A stretch of 35,318 bases of DNA from an uncultured bacterium. Its GTDB lineage: Bacteria > Pseudomonadota > Gammaproteobacteria > Burkholderiales > Burkholderiaceae_E. Below are positions 7,371 to 16,788 of the stretch, in pieces. Below the pieces are notes generated by a model, which had not been told where the DNA came from, did no database searches, and saw nothing but the letters and a program-made list of their open reading frames with translations. Location of the stretch: contig CAIPNM010000516.1 in the NCBI GenBank assembly GCA_903866395.1, positions 1 to 35,318 on the forward strand, read 5' to 3'. The translations under genes and the position numbers were made by a program. Every line of letters starts with the position of its first letter. Within the stretch, counting starts at the first letter, position 1.

Positions 7371-9290
7371 TTACGCAGCGACCGAAGGCAGTTCGATCCA
7401 GAAGCGATTGCCTTGCGCGCCAGGGTGATCAAGCCCGGCATCCCCCCCATGCGTCCGGGCAATCCGCCGAACGATGAAGAGCCCGAGCCCAGCGCCGGGC
7501 CCGACAACCGCCCTGGACCCGCGCACGTAGGGCAAAAAAAGCGCAGCCGCCTCGGTTTCCGGGATTGGCGGGCCGCTGTCGATCACCCCAACCCGCCACC
7601 CCCGCTCAACCGCCCTGATTTCAATCTGGATGGGCCCGCCCAACGGGCCATAGGTCAAGGCGTTCCCGACCAGGTTCTCGAGCGCAACGCGCAAGAGGCT
7701 CCCATCCGCTTTGACCAGCGCCTTCCCTGACACCGGCGGCACGACCTGAACAATGCTTCCAGGGCGATCGCTGATGGCCAGATCCCGCACTTGTCCGGCC
7801 AACGACACGAGGTCGATGTCCCGGACGTTGATTGGCTGCCAGTCGGTGCGCACCCGCTCGCTCGCCAGCATGCGATCGAACAACTCCCGCAAGCGCCCAA
7901 CCGACCGCTCGATCTTGCCATGCCGCACTTCCCGGGCCGCGCTGTCGAGCGACGGCACATCACGAAGCAGTCTTGCACTCGCCTCGATGGTTGCCAAAGG
8001 CGTACGCAGTTCATGTGACAGCATGGCCAAAAAATCACGCTCAGACTGTCGCGCTGCCCGTTCGCTCGCCAGTTCCGCCTCCAGCGACTCGCGCTGCGCC
8101 AGCGCCTTTGCAGAGCGGGTCGCAATGCCAAAGGCCAACACGCTGAGGTAGGCGATCGACATCATTTCATGCAGCCCCTCGGTCCACCAAGCGCTCGGAA
8201 GCACACCCAAGTTACGGAGCACCCGAACCAGCGACATGCACGCATAGGCGCCAACCCCAGCGAGAAAATAGCCCGCCGCCTCGACACCCTGCCGCCATTG
8301 ACGCCACAACGCAGCCAACACGACCGGTGCAACGACCAGGATCACAAACTGAAATTTGAGGATGGTCTCGGAGAAATACCCAGCCAGGATGGAGAGGCTT
8401 GCAGGAACACAGATGAGCCAACCCAACCCCACTCCCCAGCGAAACAACTGCCGCGCCCGCAATTCAGGTCCGGCCAGGCGCACAACAAAATCGCACACGG
8501 CAACCAACGCCACCACCAGCATCACCCCATGAAGTTTGTCGGTCACCCCCGGGATTGATCGAAGCCCCATCCAGCCCGGAAGCCCCAGTAAAAACAAGAT
8601 CGACAAGCCGCTCACCACAACAAAAACCGAAAACTGTACCCAGACCTTCTCTCGAAGCGCCAGCGCAACCACGAACCCCGCCAGTGCAGCAAACAGGTGT
8701 GTGCCTGCGATCAACCCGCCCTGAAAGAGTTGGAGGTGCTCGAACCAAAGCATGGCCCGGTCGTTGCGAATCGCGATCCGCGTCGCGATCGCGTTACGCG
8801 CTTCAAGCCGGATAAGGATCCGGTTTTCTCCGGGTTCGAGACGAAGCGGAACAGTGGGAAGCAACGTCGGGGCAGCCGCATCGGAAACATGTATTTCCTC
8901 GCCGGTAGACAGGAGGCTCACGCTGCCATCGGATCGCTGGAGATACACATCGACGTGGTCGAGAAGAGGGTTGGACAGCACCAGCCACCAATTCTCGGAG
9001 ACCGACATTGGCCTGTCGAGTGTTAACCGCGCCCAAATGACATGGCGGGAAAACCCCTCTGACAATCCATTTGACCGCGTTGACCCTGATAGCGTGTTCC
9101 AGCGACTGAAGAGGGCTGCCGCCGACTCCGACTCACCCACCGCCTCCAGCAGTTGAACCGTAGGCGCGAGATTGGCCTGATTTCCCAGCTTCGTCACCGG
9201 CGCCGACAGCGCACCGTCGCAAGCGAAAAAAGACGAAGCAAGGAACGCAAGCGCGAAAAACAATCGAACAAAAACCGCCTGACAGTTCAT
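7371..9290 (-). CDS. 7TMR-DISM sensor histidine kinase
   Basis: A 639-residue inner-membrane sensor kinase. Residues 1-30 look like a signal peptide (hydrophobic core FFALAFLASSFF, then ALSA). Residues about 45-180 form a beta-rich periplasmic region of the 7TMR-DISM extracellular type, followed by about seven membrane helices (187-392). A short coiled region leads to a HisKA domain with the phosphoacceptor His426 in MLSHELRTPL. The HATPase part shows the N box around Asn543, DSGPPIP (G1) and GAGLGLFIVRRI (G2). The start is set at ATG 9290 because it opens directly into the signal peptide; an upstream in-frame extension would overlap the divergent regulator gene. The ligand is unknown; DISM sensors often sense small molecules or carbohydrates. 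It probably phosphorylates the divergent response regulator. Confidence 0.88.
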   Translation of the reverse strand: MNCQAVFVRLFFALAFLASSFFACDGALSAPVTKLGNQANLAPTVQLLEAVGESESAAALFSRWNTLSGSTRSNGLSEGFSRHVIWARLTLDRPMSVSENWWLVLSNPLLDHVDVYLQRSDGSVSLLSTGEEIHVSDAAAPTLLPTVPLRLEPGENRILIRLEARNAIATRIAIRNDRAMLWFEHLQLFQGGLIAGTHLFAALAGFVVALALREKVWVQFSVFVVVSGLSILFLLGLPGWMGLRSIPGVTDKLHGVMLVVALVAVCDFVVRLAGPELRARQLFRWGVGLGWLICVPASLSILAGYFSETILKFQFVILVVAPVVLAALWRQWRQGVEAAGYFLAGVGAYACMSLVRVLRNLGVLPSAWWTEGLHEMMSIAYLSVLAFGIATRSAKALAQRESLEAELASERAARQSERDFLAMLSHELRTPLATIEASARLLRDVPSLDSAAREVRHGKIERSVGRLRELFDRMLASERVRTDWQPINVRDIDLVSLAGQVRDLAISDRPGSIVQVVPPVSGKALVKADGSLLRVALENLVGNALTYGPLGGPIQIEIRAVERGWRVGVIDSGPPIPETEAAALFLPYVRGSRAVVGPGAGLGLFIVRRIARTHGGDAGLDHPGAQGNRFWIELPSVAA

Positions 9291-9442
9291 GGGCAGGGTG
9301 TGACTGAGTAAAAGAACAATCCAATACCGAAAGCTATACCTCACCGCAGAAGCGTAACACTGCGATAATCCCCGCGCTCGTAATGAAAACGGGCAGTCGA
9401 TCGCATTCCGCTCATCACCACTTACACCAAGCCAACGCACCC
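9291..9442. promoter_or_regulatory. Divergent promoter region between kinase and regulator
   Basis: This 152-base gap must hold the promoters for both genes. On the plus strand GATAAT at 9364-9369 matches five of six bases of a -10 element, but no good -35 is found at normal spacing. The position allows transcription to begin just before the upstream ATG at 9383. No clear operator repeat was seen. Confidence 0.3.
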
Positions 9443-10117
9443 ATGGCGCCCGACATTCTCCTGATTGAAGACGATCCGGACCTCCGCGAAGAGGTTGCAA
9501 CATTTCTCCGATACTCCAGTTTTGAAGTACGCGAATGCGCTGGCGTGGCGCAAGCAGCGAGTGCCATTCGAGAGCGCCGACCCGATGCGGCGCTGATCGA
9601 TGTCCTGCTCCCCGATGGCTCGGGCCTGGCTCTCCTTCCTATCCTTCGTAACGAAGCACCGCAGTGCGTAAACTTCATGCTGTCAGCCCGATTTGAACTG
9701 CAGTTAAAGCTGGATGCCTATCGGCAGGGCGCTGACAACTACCTCGTCAAACCGATCGACCCGCGCGAACTCGTGGCATTGTTGAACGCAGTCATCGCGC
9801 GAGTACCCGCTGGATCGAGGGGCGCCTGGATCATCGAAAGTAACTCGCCCACCCTGCGGGGCCCCAACGGTCTGACCCAGACATTGAGCCTTCAAGAGAT
9901 CACCATTCTCAAAGTGCTCGCGGTCGCCCCGGATCGGTTCGCAACGCGCCGCTCGCTGGTTGAAGCGCTGGGCCACAACTATCTCGCCTATGACGAACAA
10001 CGGCTAGAGGCCATGATCAGCCGATTGCGCAAGAAAATCGCCCCGCTTGGCGATAACCCGATCAAGGCCGCGCACGGCCGGGGCTATGTGTTTACCCAGA
10101 CGCTCAAAACGGCCTGA
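9443..10117 (+). CDS. OmpR/PhoB-family response regulator
   Basis: A 224-residue DNA-binding response regulator. The receiver domain (1-115) has the acidic pair in LLIEDD, the phosphoacceptor Asp53 in ALIDVLLPDGSG, Ser81 at the switch position and Lys103 in YLVKPID. The C-terminal winged helix (about 135-220) has the typical RLEAMISRLRKKI recognition helix and the HGRGYVF end. ATG 9443 is chosen because the receiver begins immediately after it; an in-frame ATG at 9383 would add a 20-residue His-rich leader with no family match. Neither start has a clear ribosome-binding site. It is divergent from the sensor kinase, its probable partner, and ends 16 bases from the convergent Nudix gene. Target genes are unknown; the neighbouring giant protein gene is one guess. 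Confidence 0.88.
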   Translation: MAPDILLIEDDPDLREEVATFLRYSSFEVRECAGVAQAASAIRERRPDAALIDVLLPDGSGLALLPILRNEAPQCVNFMLSARFELQLKLDAYRQGADNYLVKPIDPRELVALLNAVIARVPAGSRGAWIIESNSPTLRGPNGLTQTLSLQEITILKVLAVAPDRFATRRSLVEALGHNYLAYDEQRLEAMISRLRKKIAPLGDNPIKAAHGRGYVFTQTLKTA

Positions 10118-10133
10118 CCAGCCACGTCTGTCC

Positions 10134-10724
10134 TCAATCGCGCTGAAATGTAGGCCAGGCCCAAAGGCCGGAGCGCAGGCGATCCAGCCATAGCGCAACA
10201 ATCTGGGTCTTGACGTCGCTGAGGTGGCCCGACCGCACCGCTTCCAGCATCCAGTCAATCGTGACCGGCTCGGTTTCCAGAAATTCGCCGTGATCGAGTT
10301 GCCGACCGTGAAACTCAAGCCCCCGGCACAGATAGATTTCCAACACCTCGTCGGCAAAGCCGATGGCAGGATGAAGGCGGGTCAGAAACGCCCACTCGGC
10401 TGCGACATAGCCCGTTTCCTCAAGCAATTCTCGCTTTGCGGTCTGAAGAAAATTCTCGCCAGGATCACGTTTACCCGCGGGCACCTCGACAAAGACCTGC
10501 CCGACCGGGTAGCGATACTGCCTCTCGATCAACACCCGGCCATCGTCGAGTAGCGGCACCATGACCGCTGCGCCCGGGTGAACGATGTATTCGCGCGAAG
10601 ACTGCGAACCATCGGGCAGTCGAACCTGATCACGCCGCACTTCGAGGAAGCTGCCGCGATAGACCGTTTCCGATCCAAGCGGCAACTCAGCGAGGCGTTC
10701 GTGGACGCCGTCAGTGGCCGACAT
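10134..10724 (-). CDS. Nudix hydrolase, ADP-ribose pyrophosphatase type
   Basis: A 196-residue cytosolic enzyme with a complete Nudix box at residues 84-106 (Gly84, Glu90, then RELLEETGY), the metal-binding and catalytic element that hydrolyses nucleoside diphosphates linked to another group. The long N-terminal beta region with REYIVHPGAAVMVPLL and the length fit the ADP-ribose pyrophosphatase (NudF-like) branch, so ADP-ribose is the likeliest substrate. The gene starts 24 bases after the nuoN stop and is probably co-transcribed as the last gene of the complex I cluster, a linkage common in betaproteobacteria. Recycling of ADP-ribose from NAD breakdown would suit that context, but this is inference. 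Confidence 0.85.
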   Translation of the reverse strand: MSATDGVHERLAELPLGSETVYRGSFLEVRRDQVRLPDGSQSSREYIVHPGAAVMVPLLDDGRVLIERQYRYPVGQVFVEVPAGKRDPGENFLQTAKRELLEETGYVAAEWAFLTRLHPAIGFADEVLEIYLCRGLEFHGRQLDHGEFLETEPVTIDWMLEAVRSGHLSDVKTQIVALWLDRLRSGLWAWPTFQRD

Positions 10725-10748
10725 TAGACAATGCAGCGGGCGACCGGC

Positions 10749-12221
10749 TCAGGAGCCAAGCGCCTGTCGGACGGCATCCAGGCAGACGCCAATCAGCGGC
10801 CCAGGAAGCAATCCGAGGAGAAACACCAGCGCGCCATTCGTCGCCAGCACCAATGCCGCTGAACTCGACGGCGCAACCGGCGAAGCGTCAGCCGGGGTAT
10901 CGAAGTACATGAGCTTCACCACCCGCAGGTAGTAGAACGCGGCCACCAGAGACAACATGACAGCAAACACAGCGAGCCAGGTCATTCCCGCCGACACCAC
11001 CGAGCCGATGATGATGAATTTGGCGTAGAACCCAACCATGGGCGGAATGCCTGCAAGCGAGAACATGAGCAGCAGCATGACCAGCGCAATCCAGGGGCTG
11101 CGCTGGTTCAGACCGCGCAGATCATCCAGGGTTTCGGCTTCAAACCCGGCTCGCGACAGCAGCATGATCACACCGAACGTGCCCACGGTTGTGAACACAT
11201 AGGTGACGATATAAAAGAGCGACGACCCCCAGGCATCTGCCGCTCCGGCGGCATCGCCATCCACCACCCCTGACAGCATGCCCAGAAGCACAAAGCCCAC
11301 CTGGGAGATGGTCGAATAGGCAAGCATGCGCTTCAGGTTCTGCTGCGCAATGGCCGCCACATTTCCCACCACCAGCGACGCAACCGCGAGCACCAGAAGC
11401 ATGGACTGCCAGTCTGCCCAGGCGCCCAGCATGCCTTCGGCCAGCAGGCGAAAAGCAATGGCAAAGGCCGCCAGTTTGGGCGCTCCAGCAATGAGCAGTG
11501 TCATGGCGGTGGGTGTGCCCTGATAGACATCGGGAATCCACATATGGAAGGGCACGGCACCGAACTTGAACGCAAGCCCTGCCACGATGAACACCAGGCC
11601 CAACGCAAACACCCAGGTATCGACCTCGCCACTCACCAGACGCCCAGCAATTTCATCGATGGCAAGCGTTCCGGCGCCACCGTAAATCATGGACATGCCA
11701 TAGAGAAGGAAACCAGACGCTAGCGCACCCAACACAAAATATTTAATCGCTGCCTCGCTGCTCAGCCCGGAATCTCGGCGCAAGGCCGCCAGCGCATAGA
11801 GCGAGAGCGACATCAATTCGAGCCCCAGGTAGACCACCAGCAAATGGTTGGCCGAGATCATGACGAACTGACCGAGGAGCGAAAGCAGGGCCAGGCTTTG
11901 AAACTCGCCGCGCGCCACCTCGCGGTCATCGCAATACCGTGACGACAACACCAGCGAGGCGCCCACCGCGATCACCGCACAGAGCTTGAGGAGCCGCGAC
12001 AGGGAGTCGACGATCACCATGCCGCCAAACGCGGTTTCAGTAGTGGTGGAGGACTGCGGGATGAGCGCAAGCAACGCGAGCGCGAGCACCAGCAGCGCAC
12101 GGGTCGTGCCGCCAAACCGGCGCCGGGCATTTCCCGCGTCGGAGAGAAGCAACACGCAGATACCGATCAGCAGCAGGATCTCTGGCAGCAGAAGCATCAG
12201 ATTGAATGATTGCTCAGTCAT
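10749..12221 (-). CDS. nuoN: NADH-quinone oxidoreductase subunit N
   Basis: A 490-residue membrane subunit, one of three antiporter-like proton channels in the membrane arm of complex I. The family's key charged residues are present: Glu135 in GLELMSLSLYAL and Lys219 in FKFGAVPFHMWIPDVYQGTP. About 14 hydrophobic helices are visible. AGGTGAG lies five bases upstream of the ATG. It starts six bases after nuoM ends and is followed by the Nudix gene. Length is normal for the family. Confidence 0.97.
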   Translation of the reverse strand: MTEQSFNLMLLLPEILLLIGICVLLLSDAGNARRRFGGTTRALLVLALALLALIPQSSTTTETAFGGMVIVDSLSRLLKLCAVIAVGASLVLSSRYCDDREVARGEFQSLALLSLLGQFVMISANHLLVVYLGLELMSLSLYALAALRRDSGLSSEAAIKYFVLGALASGFLLYGMSMIYGGAGTLAIDEIAGRLVSGEVDTWVFALGLVFIVAGLAFKFGAVPFHMWIPDVYQGTPTAMTLLIAGAPKLAAFAIAFRLLAEGMLGAWADWQSMLLVLAVASLVVGNVAAIAQQNLKRMLAYSTISQVGFVLLGMLSGVVDGDAAGAADAWGSSLFYIVTYVFTTVGTFGVIMLLSRAGFEAETLDDLRGLNQRSPWIALVMLLLMFSLAGIPPMVGFYAKFIIIGSVVSAGMTWLAVFAVMLSLVAAFYYLRVVKLMYFDTPADASPVAPSSSAALVLATNGALVFLLGLLPGPLIGVCLDAVRQALGS

Positions 12222-12227
12222 GTTGAC

Positions 12228-13709
12228 TCACCTGACCTTCGAAGCTGCCACGTGCCGCAGCAGCGCATCGACCGACGCGTCGGTCATATCCGTGACAGGC
12301 TTCGGGTATAGACCCATGACCAGCACCATGATCGCCATGACCACGAGCATCCAGAACTCGCGTCGTGACAGGTCGTTAAGTCCCGCGACGCTGTCGTTGG
12401 CCACCGCACCGAAGATCACCCGCTTATACATCCAGAGCGAGTAGGCAGCGCCGAAGATGAGGGCGGTGGACGCCAGCGCAGCGATCCAGAAGTTGAACTG
12501 CACTGCACCCAAAATGACGAAGAACTCACCCACAAAACCGGACGTGGCGGGCAACCCGGCATTGGCCATGGCAAACAGCATGAACAACGCCGCGAACTTC
12601 GGCATGGTGTTGGCTACGCCGCCGTAGTCGGCGATATTGCGCGAGTGCATCCGATCGTAGAGCACGCCAATGCAGAGGAACATGGCGCCCGATACAAATC
12701 CGTGCGAGATCATTTGAACGATCGCGCCCTGCACACCCATCTGGTTGAAGATGAAAAAGCCCAGCGTGACAAAACCCATGTGGGCGATGGACGAATACGC
12801 CACAAGCTTTTTCATGTCGGTCTGCACAAGCGCGACAAGCCCGATGTACACCACTGCAATGAGCGACAGGGTGATCATGAAGCCGGAGAGTTCCTGGCTT
12901 GCATCGGGTGCGATGGGTAGCGAGAAGCGCAGAAACCCATAGGCGCCCAACTTCAGCATGATGGCAGCCAGCACCACCGAGCCACCAGTGGGGGCCTCAA
13001 CGTGCGCATCGGGCAGCCACGTGTGAACAGGCCACATGGGCACCTTCACCGCGAAGGCCACCAAAAACGCAACAAAGATCAGCGTCTGCTCCTTCATGGA
13101 GAGCGGAAGCATGTGCCACTCGATGATCGAAAACGAGCCCGACATGAGATAGAGGTAGACGAGCGCCACGAGCGTGAGCAGCGAACCCAGGAGCGTGTAG
13201 AGGAAGAACTTGAACGCGGCATAGACCCGGTTTGCGCCTCCCCACACACCGATGATGATGTACATCGGAATGAGCGTGGCCTCGAAGAACACGTAGAACA
13301 GCAAGCCATCCAGGGCGCTGAACACCCCGATCAAGAGCCCGGAAAGAATCAGGAATGCGGCCATGTACTGATGCACCCGCGACTCGATCACCTCCCAGCC
13401 AGCGACCACGACGATGATGGTGATGAACGCGGTGAGCAACACAAACCAAACCGACAATCCGTCTACACCAAGCAGATAACTGGCCCCAAGTAATTCGATC
13501 CAGGGCAACTGCTCAACAAACTGCAGCTCGGCGGATCCGCGCTCGAACCCGGTGAAGAGCGGGATGGTGACGAGGAACCCGAGGATGGCACCCACCAGGG
13601 CGATCACCCGGACCGTTGGGGCATTACGCTCGTTACCGAAGGCGAGCAGGAACGCGCCGAAGGCGATCGGCACCCAGATCGCAGCGCTGAGAACGGGGAT
13701 GGCATTCAT
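12228..13709 (-). CDS. nuoM: NADH-quinone oxidoreductase subunit M
   Basis: A 493-residue antiporter-like subunit of the complex I membrane arm. Glu143 in FFEATLIPMYIIIG and Lys222 in VKVPMWPVHTWLPDAHVEAPT are the conserved proton-path residues, and Lys/His positions continue through the central helices (VQTDMKKLVAYSSIAHMGF). The gene lies between nuoL (30-base gap) and nuoN (6-base gap) in the usual order. The N-terminus MNAIPVLSAAIWVPI begins directly in the first membrane helix, supporting the start. Nothing is missing relative to the family. Confidence 0.97.
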   Translation of the reverse strand: MNAIPVLSAAIWVPIAFGAFLLAFGNERNAPTVRVIALVGAILGFLVTIPLFTGFERGSAELQFVEQLPWIELLGASYLLGVDGLSVWFVLLTAFITIIVVVAGWEVIESRVHQYMAAFLILSGLLIGVFSALDGLLFYVFFEATLIPMYIIIGVWGGANRVYAAFKFFLYTLLGSLLTLVALVYLYLMSGSFSIIEWHMLPLSMKEQTLIFVAFLVAFAVKVPMWPVHTWLPDAHVEAPTGGSVVLAAIMLKLGAYGFLRFSLPIAPDASQELSGFMITLSLIAVVYIGLVALVQTDMKKLVAYSSIAHMGFVTLGFFIFNQMGVQGAIVQMISHGFVSGAMFLCIGVLYDRMHSRNIADYGGVANTMPKFAALFMLFAMANAGLPATSGFVGEFFVILGAVQFNFWIAALASTALIFGAAYSLWMYKRVIFGAVANDSVAGLNDLSRREFWMLVVMAIMVLVMGLYPKPVTDMTDASVDALLRHVAASKVR

Positions 13710-13739
13710 GGTGTCAGAGGGGCTCGTTCCGCGGGGTGC

Positions 13740-15767
13740 TCAGTGCCGGACCATAGGCAGGACGACGAACAACAACAGCACTGCAACGCCGACGATCATG
13801 GTGACTGCATAGGTATTGACGCGACCGGTCTGTACATGGCGAAGCATGGCTGCAAACCCGCCCACCAACTTGGCACTGCCATTGACTGCAACACCATCGA
13901 TCAATTCCTGATCCCCTCGTTTCCAAAGCGATCGGCCGAGAAAGCGCGCGCCGGCGGCAAACACAACCTCGTTGAAACGGTCGAGGTAGTACTTGTTTTC
14001 GAGCAGGCGATGAAGCCCCGCAAACCTCTGTTTGATGCCTTCGGGCAAAGCGGGGTTAACAAGGTACATGTACCAGGCCGCGCCCACCCCCGCGATCATG
14101 AGCACGAACGGCAAGGTCTGGAAGGCATGCACGCCCATGGCGACCGGGCCGTGGAAGTGCGCCGCAACCTCGGCGAGGGCCGGGTGGCTATCGAGCACCG
14201 CAATCACGCCATCGAAATAGCCGCCAAACAGCATCGGGCCGACCGTGAGGAAACCGATGGCTAGAGAGGGGATGGCAAGCAGCACCAAAGGAAGCGTGAC
14301 AACCCAGGGCGACTCATGAGGCTTGTCTCCGGCAGCCAGCCCGTGGTGATGATGGTCGTCATGCGCCGCGTCATCGTGCCCATGGTCGGGCGCGTGCCCC
14401 CACCTTTCCTTGCCATGAAACACCAGGAAATACATTCGGAAGGAGTAAAAGGCCGTGACGAACACCCCCGCCATCACTGCGAAGTAGGCGAACCCCGCAC
14501 CAGGGACATTGGCAGCCTTCGCCGCCTCGATGATCAGGTCTTTGGAATAGAAGCCCGACAGGAACGGCGTGCCGATCAGCGCAAGCGAACCAACCAGCGA
14601 AGTCATCCAGGTGAGCGGCATGTATTTGCGCAGCCCCCCCATGTTGCGAATGTCCTGATCGTGGTGCATGCCGATGATCACCGACCCCGCTGCCAGAAAC
14701 AGAAGCGCCTTGAAGAACGCGTGGGTCATCAGGTGGAACACCGCGATTCCGTAGGCGGAGGCCCCCAGCGCTACTGTCATGTAGCCCAGCTGCGACAGCG
14801 TGGAGTAGGCCACCACCCGCTTGATGTCGTTTTGAACGATTCCGAGAAAGCCCATGAAAAGCGCCGTGATGGCGCCAATGACCATCACGAAACCGAGCGC
14901 GGTATCGGACAGTTCGAAGAGCGGGGACATACGCGCGACCATGAAGATGCCCGCGGTCACCATGGTGGCAGCATGAATCAGCGCCGAGATCGGCGTTGGG
15001 CCTTCCATGGAGTCAGGCAGCCAGACATGGAGGGGAAACTGAGCCGATTTGCCCATGGCGCCAATAAAGAGGCAAATGCAGGTGACCGTGAGCAGCGACC
15101 ACTCGGCCTCCCCCATCAAGTTGAGGGTGGCCCGCGCCAGGTCGGGGGCGGCTTCGAACACCTCCATGTAATCGAGGCTGCCGAAATACACCAGCACCAA
15201 ACCAATGCCGAGCACGAACCCGAAATCGCCCACGCGATTGACCAGAAACGCCTTCAGGTTGGCGTAGATGGCAGTTGGCCGGGTGAACCAGAAACCGATG
15301 AGCAGATAAGAGACCAGACCCACCGCCTCCCAGCCGAAAAACAGCTGGAGGAAGTTGTTGGCCATGACCAGCATCATCATCGCGAATGTGAAGAGCGAGA
15401 TGTAGCTGAAAAATCGCTGGTACCCGGGGTCATCGGCCATGTAACCGATGGTGTAGATGTGAACCATCAGCGACACAAACGTGACCACGCACATCATGGT
15501 GGCGGTGAGCGTGTCGATCAGGAACCCGACCTCCAGGCGGACGTCGCCAATCACTGCCCACTCGTAGAGCGTGCCGTTAAAGGTGTTGCCGGCCAGCACA
15601 TCGGCCAGGGTCCAGAAGGACGCCCCGCAAGATGCCGCTACGCCGGTGATGGTGGCCCAGTGCGACGCAGTACGACCGATGGAGCGACCGAACAGGCCGG
15701 CTACGATGGCACCGGCCAGCGGGGCAAACGCAGCAAGCAGATAAGCCAGTTTCATGTCAGCGTGCAT
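13740..15767 (-). CDS. nuoL: NADH-quinone oxidoreductase subunit L
   Basis: A 675-residue antiporter-like subunit at the tip of the membrane arm, with the long lateral C-terminal helix region. Glu147 in GWEAVGLVSYLLIGFW and Lys240 in GKSAQFPLHVWLPDSMEGPTP are the conserved proton-path residues. Start choice: GAAGGG sits nine bases before ATG 15767, whereas the first in-frame ATG (15776), which overlaps the nuoK stop as ATGA, would have that site directly abutting it. If 15776 is used the protein is three residues longer. A cytoplasmic or periplasmic loop near residues 458-484 (about 14396-14316) is unusually rich in histidine, with four in a row. Such His-rich loops occur in other betaproteobacterial NuoL proteins as I remember them. 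Confidence 0.96.
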   Translation of the reverse strand: MHADMKLAYLLAAFAPLAGAIVAGLFGRSIGRTASHWATITGVAASCGASFWTLADVLAGNTFNGTLYEWAVIGDVRLEVGFLIDTLTATMMCVVTFVSLMVHIYTIGYMADDPGYQRFFSYISLFTFAMMMLVMANNFLQLFFGWEAVGLVSYLLIGFWFTRPTAIYANLKAFLVNRVGDFGFVLGIGLVLVYFGSLDYMEVFEAAPDLARATLNLMGEAEWSLLTVTCICLFIGAMGKSAQFPLHVWLPDSMEGPTPISALIHAATMVTAGIFMVARMSPLFELSDTALGFVMVIGAITALFMGFLGIVQNDIKRVVAYSTLSQLGYMTVALGASAYGIAVFHLMTHAFFKALLFLAAGSVIIGMHHDQDIRNMGGLRKYMPLTWMTSLVGSLALIGTPFLSGFYSKDLIIEAAKAANVPGAGFAYFAVMAGVFVTAFYSFRMYFLVFHGKERWGHAPDHGHDDAAHDDHHHHGLAAGDKPHESPWVVTLPLVLLAIPSLAIGFLTVGPMLFGGYFDGVIAVLDSHPALAEVAAHFHGPVAMGVHAFQTLPFVLMIAGVGAAWYMYLVNPALPEGIKQRFAGLHRLLENKYYLDRFNEVVFAAGARFLGRSLWKRGDQELIDGVAVNGSAKLVGGFAAMLRHVQTGRVNTYAVTMIVGVAVLLLFVVLPMVRH

Positions 15768-15772
15768 GCCGG

Positions 15773-16081
15773 TCATCCCTTCAGGCTGCCGAGATCTTCA
15801 ACGTCGATGCTGCGCAGATTGCGAAACAGCACGACCAGAATCGCCAGGCCGATCGCCGACTCGGCGGCCGCCACGGTCAGGATGAAGAACACGAACACCT
15901 GACCCGCCATGTCGCCTAGAAAATGCGAGAAGGCAATGAAATTGAGGTTGACCGCGAGCAGCATGAGTTCGATGGCCATCAGCACGATGATGACGTTGCG
16001 GCGATTCAGGAAAATGCCAACGATGCTGATCGCAAACAGAATGGCGCCAAGCGTGAGGTAATGGGCAAGCGTGAGCGTCAT
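15773..16081 (-). CDS. nuoK: NADH-quinone oxidoreductase subunit K
   Basis: A 102-residue subunit with three membrane helices. The two conserved membrane glutamates are visible in [17 protein letters not shown] and in [13 protein letters not shown]; in the family they relay protons between the quinone site and the antiporter subunits. The gene begins five bases after nuoJ and its stop lies beside or overlapping the nuoL start region, indicating translational coupling. The length is the standard one for NuoK. Confidence 0.97.
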   Translation of the reverse strand: MTLTLAHYLTLGAILFAISIVGIFLNRRNVIIVLMAIELMLLAVNLNFIAFSHFLGDMAGQVFVFFILTVAAAESAIGLAILVVLFRNLRSIDVEDLGSLKG

Positions 16082-16086
16082 GGTGA

Positions 16087-16752
16087 TCAGCCCTGTCGCG
16101 GCGGGGTGGGGGCCGCGGGATCGGCGCCAGCCTGCGTGTCGTCGTCGGCAGCCCCGGCGCGGCGTTCGGCGGGCATTGGCACCAGCCGGATCCGATCTTC
16201 CCGCCGGGTGCGAACCGCGGCGGAAGGATCGTTGTAGCGAGAGTCTTTTCGGCGACGCAGCGTGAGCGCAATCGCAGCGATGATGGCCACCAGCAGAATG
16301 ACTGCGGCAATTTCCACTGGATAGATGTAATCGGTGTAGAGCACCTCGCCCAGAAGTTGGGTATTCCCCGGACCACCGTTTGATGCGTCAAGCGGTGGTA
16401 ACGGCCGATCCAAGCGGCTCCAGATGACCAGCGCGAGTTCGCCCACCACCACACCGCCCACCACCAGCGCCACCGGAAGGTTGTGCCAGAAGCCTTCACG
16501 CATACGATCGAGGTTGATGTCCAGCATCATCACCACGAACAGGAACAGCACCATGACCGCGCCCACGTAGACGAGCACCAGCGTGATGGCAAGGAACTCA
16601 GCCCCCAACAGCATCCAGATGCAAGCCGCCGAACAGAAGGCGAGCACCAGAAAGAGCGCCGAGTGAACCGGGTTGCGCGCGGAAATAACCCGCAGCGCCG
16701 ACACCACGGTGATGGCGGAGAAAACGTAGAAAAGTACGGTCTGGGCGTCCAT
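16087..16752 (-). CDS. nuoJ: NADH-quinone oxidoreductase subunit J
   Basis: A 221-residue membrane subunit of complex I with five hydrophobic helices. The early [13 protein letters not shown] and the glycine-rich [16 protein letters not shown] helix are typical of NuoJ, whose third helix flexes during turnover. After about residue 165 the protein becomes a hydrophilic tail rich in Arg, Ala and Pro, ending in PTPPRQG; this makes it slightly long for the family and the tail is probably disordered. It follows nuoI by 36 bases. Confidence 0.96.
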   Translation of the reverse strand: MDAQTVLFYVFSAITVVSALRVISARNPVHSALFLVLAFCSAACIWMLLGAEFLAITLVLVYVGAVMVLFLFVVMMLDINLDRMREGFWHNLPVALVVGGVVVGELALVIWSRLDRPLPPLDASNGGPGNTQLLGEVLYTDYIYPVEIAAVILLVAIIAAIALTLRRRKDSRYNDPSAAVRTRREDRIRLVPMPAERRAGAADDDTQAGADPAAPTPPRQG

Positions 16753-16788
16753 GTTTTGGGGCGTGTCCGTGAGGCCGGCGGATGCCGG

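Noticed and set aside
9383-9442. His-rich N-terminal extension of the response regulator
   Set aside because: It lies before the receiver domain, lacks a ribosome-binding site, and overlaps the region needed for the divergent promoters. Not excluded completely.
14316-15902. 528-codon plus-strand open frame opposite nuoL
   Set aside because: Antisense to a fully conserved nuoL; His/Arg/Gln-rich translation without domain. Long antisense frames are expected in GC-rich genes.
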